From Thiorhodovibrio sp. (GTDB lineage Bacteria; Pseudomonadota; Gammaproteobacteria; Chromatiales; Chromatiaceae), in contig SKYD01000189.1 of NCBI GenBank assembly GCA_007128075.1, forward strand, positions 1 through 18,662: a DNA stretch of 18,662 nucleotides, read 5' to 3'. Position numbers and translations under genes: made by a program. This document shows positions 15,034 through 18,662 of this stretch, one piece after another. Positions within the stretch are counted from its first letter, which is position 1, and every line of letters starts with the position of its first letter. The notes under the pieces are model-generated. The model was not told the origin of the DNA. It saw nothing but the letters and a program-made list of their open reading frames with translations, and searched no databases.

Positions 15034-15429
15034 TCAACTCTCAGGCTCTTCGCGTGGTTTTTTCACAGAAATTGCGGTTTTCAATAAATTGGCAAAATCC
15101 ACAGTTTTTAATTCAGATCGTGGCGGTGGCTGAATGTCTGAGAGATCAATGCTGTGACGCAGACGATGCAGTCGACACATCCCGTGCGGATAGACCCCAA
15201 TTAATACCTGTTCCTGCCCCACTTGAATCAGCAATAAGCGTTCCCGTGTCCCCACTGAACGCGCTGCCAGCACCTCGATGAGTTGGCGGCTACTGCCCAG
15301 CCCCGTGCCCGATAGCCGGCGTAACAGCCAGCTTAAACCGACAATGGCCGCGATAACGATGACCAGACCGCCGACAAGTTGTGCTAAATAAGCACTGCTA
15401 TCGACTGCAATGTAGCCTGGCTCCGCCAT
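15034..15429 (-). CDS. fliO: Flagellar biosynthesis protein FliO
   Basis: Small membrane protein that helps assemble the FliP ring. It has 131 residues, typical for the family. A short periplasmic N-terminus is followed by one transmembrane segment (about 15-36, ending WLLRRLSGTG). The cytoplasmic domain contains LIEVLAARSVGTRERLLLIQ and VGQEQVLIGV, the usual FliO pattern. Start ATG 15429 has GAGG five bases upstream, formed by the last codons of fliN (CTG AGG TAA). FliO is poorly conserved, so the call rests on this pattern plus its place between fliN and fliP. Confidence 0.93.
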   Translation of the reverse strand: MAEPGYIAVDSSAYLAQLVGGLVIVIAAIVGLSWLLRRLSGTGLGSSRQLIEVLAARSVGTRERLLLIQVGQEQVLIGVYPHGMCRLHRLRHSIDLSDIQPPPRSELKTVDFANLLKTAISVKKPREEPES

Positions 15430-15431
15430 AT

Positions 15432-15875
15432 TTACCTCAGTTTCCTGATGCGTTCGCTTGGGCTAATCACATCAGTCAAGCGAATGCCAAATTTTTCATT
15501 GACCACCACCACCTCACCATGTGCAATCAAGGTGCCATTCACTAACACATTCAACGGCTCACCAGCGAGTCGATCTAATTCAACCACTGAGCCTTGATTT
15601 AATTGCAACAGATTGCGGATGGGGATTTTGGTGCGGCCAATTTCCATCGAAATGGTCACCGGAACATCCAGCACCATATCCAGATTGACACTGGTCGATC
15701 CCGATACATGGGTGCCAGTAAAATCCTCCGGGGTTAATGGCTGAACATCGTCAGCCGGTTGATCCGCCTGGGTTTCCACATCATGCTGTTCTTCCAGCGC
15801 GGCAGCCCAATCATCGGCAGAGGATTGTTCGAGATCGTCTTCATCATCATCTTGATCGGTGGTATTTTCACTCAT
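15432..15875 (-). CDS. fliN: Flagellar motor switch protein FliN
   Basis: C-ring protein at the base of the motor, bound to FliM and contributing to CheY-P response and export docking. It has 147 residues. The N-terminal half (about 1-60) is strongly acidic, with DDDEDDLEQ then ADDWAAALEEQ. The C-terminal SpoA domain (about 68-145) shows LDMVLDVPVTISMEIGRTKI, IRNLLQLNQGSVVELDRLAGEP and VVVNEKFGIRLTDVISPSERI. Start ATG 15875 has GAGA six bases upstream and is nine bases after the fliM stop. Confidence 0.97.
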   Translation of the reverse strand: MSENTTDQDDDEDDLEQSSADDWAAALEEQHDVETQADQPADDVQPLTPEDFTGTHVSGSTSVNLDMVLDVPVTISMEIGRTKIPIRNLLQLNQGSVVELDRLAGEPLNVLVNGTLIAHGEVVVVNEKFGIRLTDVISPSERIRKLR

Positions 15876-15884
15876 AAACCGTCT

Positions 15885-16865
15885 CTAATCATGTTTAACA
15901 AAACTTTCGACCTTAATTGCATTTGACCCATTGGATACGCCAAATTTACCTTGAATTAACGGCACCTCTTCTGCTTTGAGCACCACATAATCAGGAAGCT
16001 CAATCGGGATAATGTCGCCGGGGCGAATATCCAGTAATTCACGCACAGTCAGTGTTGCATCTGTTAAATTTGAGCTGATTTCAACCTTAGCGCGCAATAC
16101 TTCAGCTTCCAAAGCGTGTAGCCAGCGTTTATCAATGCCTGCGCGATCCGATTGCAGCCCCATATCAAGCTGTTCACGAATCGGTTCGATCATCGAATAG
16201 GGCAATGTGACATGCATATTGCCGCCGCCGCCATCGAGATCGATATGAAAATCACTGATCACCACGATTTCGGTGGGGCTAACAATATTAGCAAACTGAG
16301 GATTCACTTCGGCATTGACGAATTCAAATTTGAGCGGCATCACCGGCTCCCAAGCCTTTTCCATCTCCTCAAAGGACACGGTTAACAGGTTTTGAATCAC
16401 CCGCAGCTCAGTTGGTGTGAAATCACGGCCTTCAATTCGCGAATAAAACCGACCATCGCCGCCGAAAAAATTATCAACTAAAATAAAAACCAGTTTAGGA
16501 TCAAAAACAAACAGCCCGGTGCCGTGCAACGGCGCGACACGGACTAAATTCAGGCTGGTTGGCACATATAACGAATGCACATAATCGGCAAATTTAATAA
16601 TTCTTGTGCCGACCACCGAAATCTCAGCCGAACGCCGCAACAGATTAAACAAATGAACGCGCAAATGACGGGCAAAACGCTCATTGATCATCTCCAGCGT
16701 GGGCATCCGCCCACGGACAATCCGCTCTTGGGTTGCAAAATTAAACGAGCGAGCGTTGCCATCACTGGGAAAAGGGTCATCATCGGTATCAACATCGCCG
16801 CTATCAACACCATGCAATAAGGCATCAATTTCGTCTTGGCTGAGAATGTCCGTTTGCTGCGCCAT
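15885..16865 (-). CDS. fliM: Flagellar motor switch protein FliM
   Basis: C-ring protein that receives CheY-P and reverses rotation. It has 326 residues. The N-terminal CheY-binding peptide is LSQDEIDALLHG (8-19). An acidic linker leads to the CheC-like middle domain, which has the GGDGR motif within DNFFGGDGRFYSRIEGRDF. The C-terminal SpoA domain (about 245-320) contains LTVRELLDIRPGDIIPIELP. Length and order are standard. Start ATG 16865 lies 14 bases after the fliL stop. The same docking pattern recurs in CheZ and, twice, in the CheA linker of this cluster. Confidence 0.98.
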   Translation of the reverse strand: MAQQTDILSQDEIDALLHGVDSGDVDTDDDPFPSDGNARSFNFATQERIVRGRMPTLEMINERFARHLRVHLFNLLRRSAEISVVGTRIIKFADYVHSLYVPTSLNLVRVAPLHGTGLFVFDPKLVFILVDNFFGGDGRFYSRIEGRDFTPTELRVIQNLLTVSFEEMEKAWEPVMPLKFEFVNAEVNPQFANIVSPTEIVVISDFHIDLDGGGGNMHVTLPYSMIEPIREQLDMGLQSDRAGIDKRWLHALEAEVLRAKVEISSNLTDATLTVRELLDIRPGDIIPIELPDYVVLKAEEVPLIQGKFGVSNGSNAIKVESFVKHD

Positions 16866-16879
16866 AAATAACTTCGCAC

Positions 16880-17401
16880 CTATTGCATAATTAAATCAGT
16901 GAATAACACCTGCTCAATCCCCGTCGGCTCTCCCTTGCGCACCAAAATCGCGGTCACAATATCCTGAACTTCTTGACGCAATTGTTCCTTACCTGATGGA
17001 CGATTCAGTGTTGCAAAATCTTGTTCTGCCAAATGATTGAGCAGATCATTGCGAATCGCTGGCAGATGGCGTTGCACCGCAGCAATCACTGGCTCCTCAC
17101 GACTCACCAGGGTCACATGCAGCCGCAAAAACCTTGCCGGGCTATTGGAGCCCATGTTGGCATTGAGCCGCTCCAATGGGTAGTAGACCACGGGTCTGAG
17201 TTCAGCCAATGGATTTTCCTGACCGCCAAACTGAGGAATCAGCAACCCCGTCAATAGATAATGGACAGCCGCTGCCGAGGCCACAGCACTCAGCACCATC
17301 ATCGGCATCATCAGCAGGAGCAATTTTAGAAGCCCCGCTGATTTTTTCAGTGGTGCGGCAGTTTTTTCGCTGGCTTCGGTGTCTTTCTCTTGTTTTGGCA
17401 T
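16880..17401 (-). CDS. fliL: Flagellar basal body-associated protein FliL
   Basis: Inner-membrane protein around the stators that supports torque and stator stability. It has 173 residues. A charged cytoplasmic N-terminus (about 1-22), a transmembrane segment (about 24-47) and a periplasmic domain can be seen. The domain contains YYPLERLNANMGSNSPARFLRLHVTL and ends with the family-typical block EQLRQEVQDIVTAILVRKG, then IEQVLFTDLIMQ. Start ATG 17401 has GAG nine bases upstream. A 168-base gap to fliK with inverted repeats suggests that a new transcript could begin here. Confidence 0.93.
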   Translation of the reverse strand: MPKQEKDTEASEKTAAPLKKSAGLLKLLLLMMPMMVLSAVASAAAVHYLLTGLLIPQFGGQENPLAELRPVVYYPLERLNANMGSNSPARFLRLHVTLVSREEPVIAAVQRHLPAIRNDLLNHLAEQDFATLNRPSGKEQLRQEVQDIVTAILVRKGEPTGIEQVLFTDLIMQ

Positions 17402-17496
17402 TACCGGTCACTCGGTGCAATAAGACATACAATAAATTGATAGTAAGCCGTTTGGCTCGCCCGTAATTCACTATATGTGTTACGACTGATTGTGCA

Positions 17497-17511
17497 GTGG
17501 AATCATTCCAC
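17497..17511. repeat. 15-bp palindrome upstream of fliL
   Basis: Perfect 7-base arms GTGGAAT and ATTCCAC around one base, 96 bases before the fliL start. The size and odd-length symmetry suit an operator for a dimeric regulator, but nothing else supports that. GG and GC are 12 bases apart here, so it is not a sigma-54 promoter. Confidence 0.4.
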
Positions 17512-17521
17512 CTCAAGCGTC

Positions 17522-17553
17522 AAAAAAATAGTGACCTCTGGGGTGCAGGAGTC
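17522..17553 (-). terminator. Possible weak intrinsic terminator after fliK
   Basis: On the minus strand GACTC (17549-17553) can pair with GAGGTC (17533-17538) through five base pairs and one bulged base. A few bases later comes TTTTTTT (17522-17528). The T-run is good but the stem is short and has a ten-base loop, so any termination is probably partial. Confidence 0.3.
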
Positions 17554-17569
17554 GATTTCTTGACGCAAA

Positions 17570-18662
17570 TCAAACGAACAGATCCAGCTTACGATGAAGA
17601 ACCGAAAGCGTGCTCAACGCATCAGGTGGCGCGTTGGCTAGCTCCCGATCCGCCCCATCGTCAGCAGCACCTTGCGAGATCCCCGCTGATCGGGCAGCGC
17701 GTTGCTCTGCAGAAGATTCTTCTTGTTTGCGTGGCGATTGATCAGAAACCGAGGCATCACCGAGCATCAGTCCATCCTGAGCTAAGGCATCGCGTAATCG
17801 CGGCATTGCCGCCTCAAGGACATCACGCACCACGGAATTAGGTGACGAAAAGTATACATTGGCGCGCTCACCTTCCATCACCACTCGGACATCAATGGTT
17901 CCTAAACTCGGTGGATGCAGCCTTAATTCTGCACTGCCTTCGCGCGCCCGCGCAATGAGCTGAATCTGCTCGGCAAGACGCGCACCGCCACCAGGCAACA
18001 GCAACCGCGCCAGATCAAAACGCGCCCGCAAATCCTGCGAAGCCCCCGATGGTGGTTGCGCTATTGTTACATCACGAGACGAGGCGGTAAATAACGCCGT
18101 TAACTGTGTCCGCAAGCTGTCAATCTCGCGTGCGGTGCGGCTGTCACGCTCACCGCCGTCTTGATCGCGAGCGGATAAGGTTGCCGCTAAAAACTTAAAA
18201 GATCGAGCAACTGCCGCAGGATCCCCAGTTGCAGACACACGCCGCGCGCGGGCATTTTCGGCTGCGGTGCCATTAGCATACGCCATCAGCTCACGCAGCC
18301 ATTGCATTTGTTCTGAGCTTAGATTTTTTGTCGCCGCCCCTGCATTCAGGCTATCAGGATTTTTCATCGCTGTATCAAAGCCAGCGAGCAACTCGCCTAG
18401 CCAGCGCAGTTGCTGATCTTGTTGATCGGCACTCAGCCGCGACCTGCCCTCGGCATCTGCCAGAATATTGACATCTAATGATGCCAGCAAAGACCGCAAC
18501 AACTCAACAGCGCGTTGTGGCTCCAGTTCGGGGTTTTGTTCTAAGCTAATAGTTGAATTTGAAGCCAACCACTGATTAAAAAGACCGTAAAAAGATGCCG
18601 TTTGATCTAATTCATCCGGCAAACCGAACTCAGCAGCGGTCAAATCCAGCAGGTCATCAACC
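17570..18662 (-). CDS. fliK: Flagellar hook-length control protein FliK (5' end cut by window edge)
   Basis: FliK is the exported molecular ruler that triggers the FlhB specificity switch when the hook is full length. The last 363 residues are visible and the frame stays open to the window edge, so the N-terminus is missing. Most of the visible part is Ala/Gln/Leu/Arg-rich and poorly conserved, as expected. The conserved C-terminal domain lies in about the third quarter: AEQIQLIARAREGSAELRLH, then PPSLGTIDVRVVMEGERANVYF, then LRDALAQDGLMLGDASVS. This is followed by a Ser/Glu/Ala tail ending RKLDLFV. An apparent start at 18643 is only an internal TTG. Position upstream of fliL agrees. Confidence 0.93.
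   Translation of the reverse strand, partial: VDDLLDLTAAEFGLPDELDQTASFYGLFNQWLASNSTISLEQNPELEPQRAVELLRSLLASLDVNILADAEGRSRLSADQQDQQLRWLGELLAGFDTAMKNPDSLNAGAATKNLSSEQMQWLRELMAYANGTAAENARARRVSATGDPAAVARSFKFLAATLSARDQDGGERDSRTAREIDSLRTQLTALFTASSRDVTIAQPPSGASQDLRARFDLARLLLPGGGARLAEQIQLIARAREGSAELRLHPPSLGTIDVRVVMEGERANVYFSSPNSVVRDVLEAAMPRLRDALAQDGLMLGDASVSDQSPRKQEESSAEQRAARSAGISQGAADDGADRELANAPPDALSTLSVLHRKLDLFV

Larger units (their letters stand above)
17402..17569. other. fliK-fliL intergenic region
   Basis: The longest non-coding stretch in the window. It holds the stem-loop with T-run at 17522-17553, the inverted repeat GCGTCAA (17517-17523) with TTGACGC (17560-17566), and the 15-bp palindrome at 17497-17511. 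On the minus strand TATAGT (around 17470-17475) is a fair -10 box, but no matching -35 stands 16-18 bases upstream. I found no good sigma-28 or sigma-54 match. Confidence 0.5.

Noticed and set aside
17497..17515. Sigma-54 promoter at the palindrome upstream of fliL
   Set aside because: GG and GC are separated by 12 bases instead of 10, and the -12 half reads CACTGC rather than TTGC.
18641..18643. TTG 18643 as the start of fliK
   Set aside because: The frame continues upstream without a stop to the window edge and reads VDDLLDLTAAEFG, so this is an internal Leu codon.
1..18662. Mobile element, prophage, CRISPR array, tRNA or rRNA, or a defence system hidden in the cluster
   Set aside because: Every gap is short and the genes run in the order expected for a flagellar-chemotaxis cluster. 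No transposase, integrase, regular spacer-repeat pattern or RNA gene was seen.

Overview
This window is a flagellar and chemotaxis gene cluster. Every supported gene lies on the minus strand, so transcription runs from the high-coordinate end to the low end. In that direction the order is fliK (5' end cut by the window edge), fliL, fliM, fliN, fliO, fliP, fliQ, fliR, flhB, flhA, flhF, flhG, fliA, cheY, cheZ, cheA, cheB, cheW, a small unrecognised ORF, a DUF2802-like membrane protein, and a chemoreceptor whose 3' end is cut by the window edge. The order fliKLMNOPQR-flhB-flhAF-flhG-fliA-cheYZAB-cheW is typical of polarly flagellated Gammaproteobacteria such as Pseudomonas, Vibrio and Chromatiales. 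CheZ and the FlhF/FlhG pair agree with that. A purple-sulphur or Chromatiales-like host is only a guess.

Layout. Positions 17570-18662 hold fliK (hook-length control). 15432-17401 hold fliL, fliM and fliN (stator-associated protein and switch/C-ring). 9972-15429 hold the export apparatus, fliOPQR-flhBA. 7194-9968 hold flagellar placement and number control (flhF, flhG) and the flagellar sigma factor fliA. 2184-7131 hold the signalling core cheY-cheZ-cheA-cheB-cheW. 1551-2175 hold two accessory genes downstream of cheW. 1-1433 hold a dCACHE-HAMP-MCP receptor with an amino-acid-sensor signature.

The genes form one pathway. The receptor at the low end would feed CheW/CheA; CheA phosphorylates CheY and CheB; CheY-P binds FliM/FliN; CheZ removes the phosphate. 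FlhA/FlhB/FliPQR export the flagellar subunits, and FliK/FlhB set the switch from rod-hook to filament export. FlhF/FlhG position and count flagella, and FliA turns on late genes.

Spacing is very tight. Stops and starts touch or overlap at fliO/fliP, flhB/flhA, flhF/flhG, flhG/fliA and the small ORF/DUF2802 gene. Several Shine-Dalgarno sequences lie on or over the upstream stop codon (fliN/fliO, fliP/fliQ, cheA/cheB, cheW/small ORF). Only four gaps exceed 60 bases: fliK-fliL, fliA-cheY, cheY-cheZ and DUF2802-receptor. The first three contain inverted repeats, and the fourth has a weak sigma-54-like match.

I see no mobile element, CRISPR array, RNA gene or obviously foreign system. The observations most worth a second look are: a short FliM/CheZ-like CheY-docking motif present twice in the CheA linker; a structured cheY-cheZ junction where cheZ has no ATG or GTG start; a near-perfect 23-bp palindrome before cheY; the unrecognised 54-residue protein; and the absence of motCD and parA/parP-type genes between cheB and cheW.
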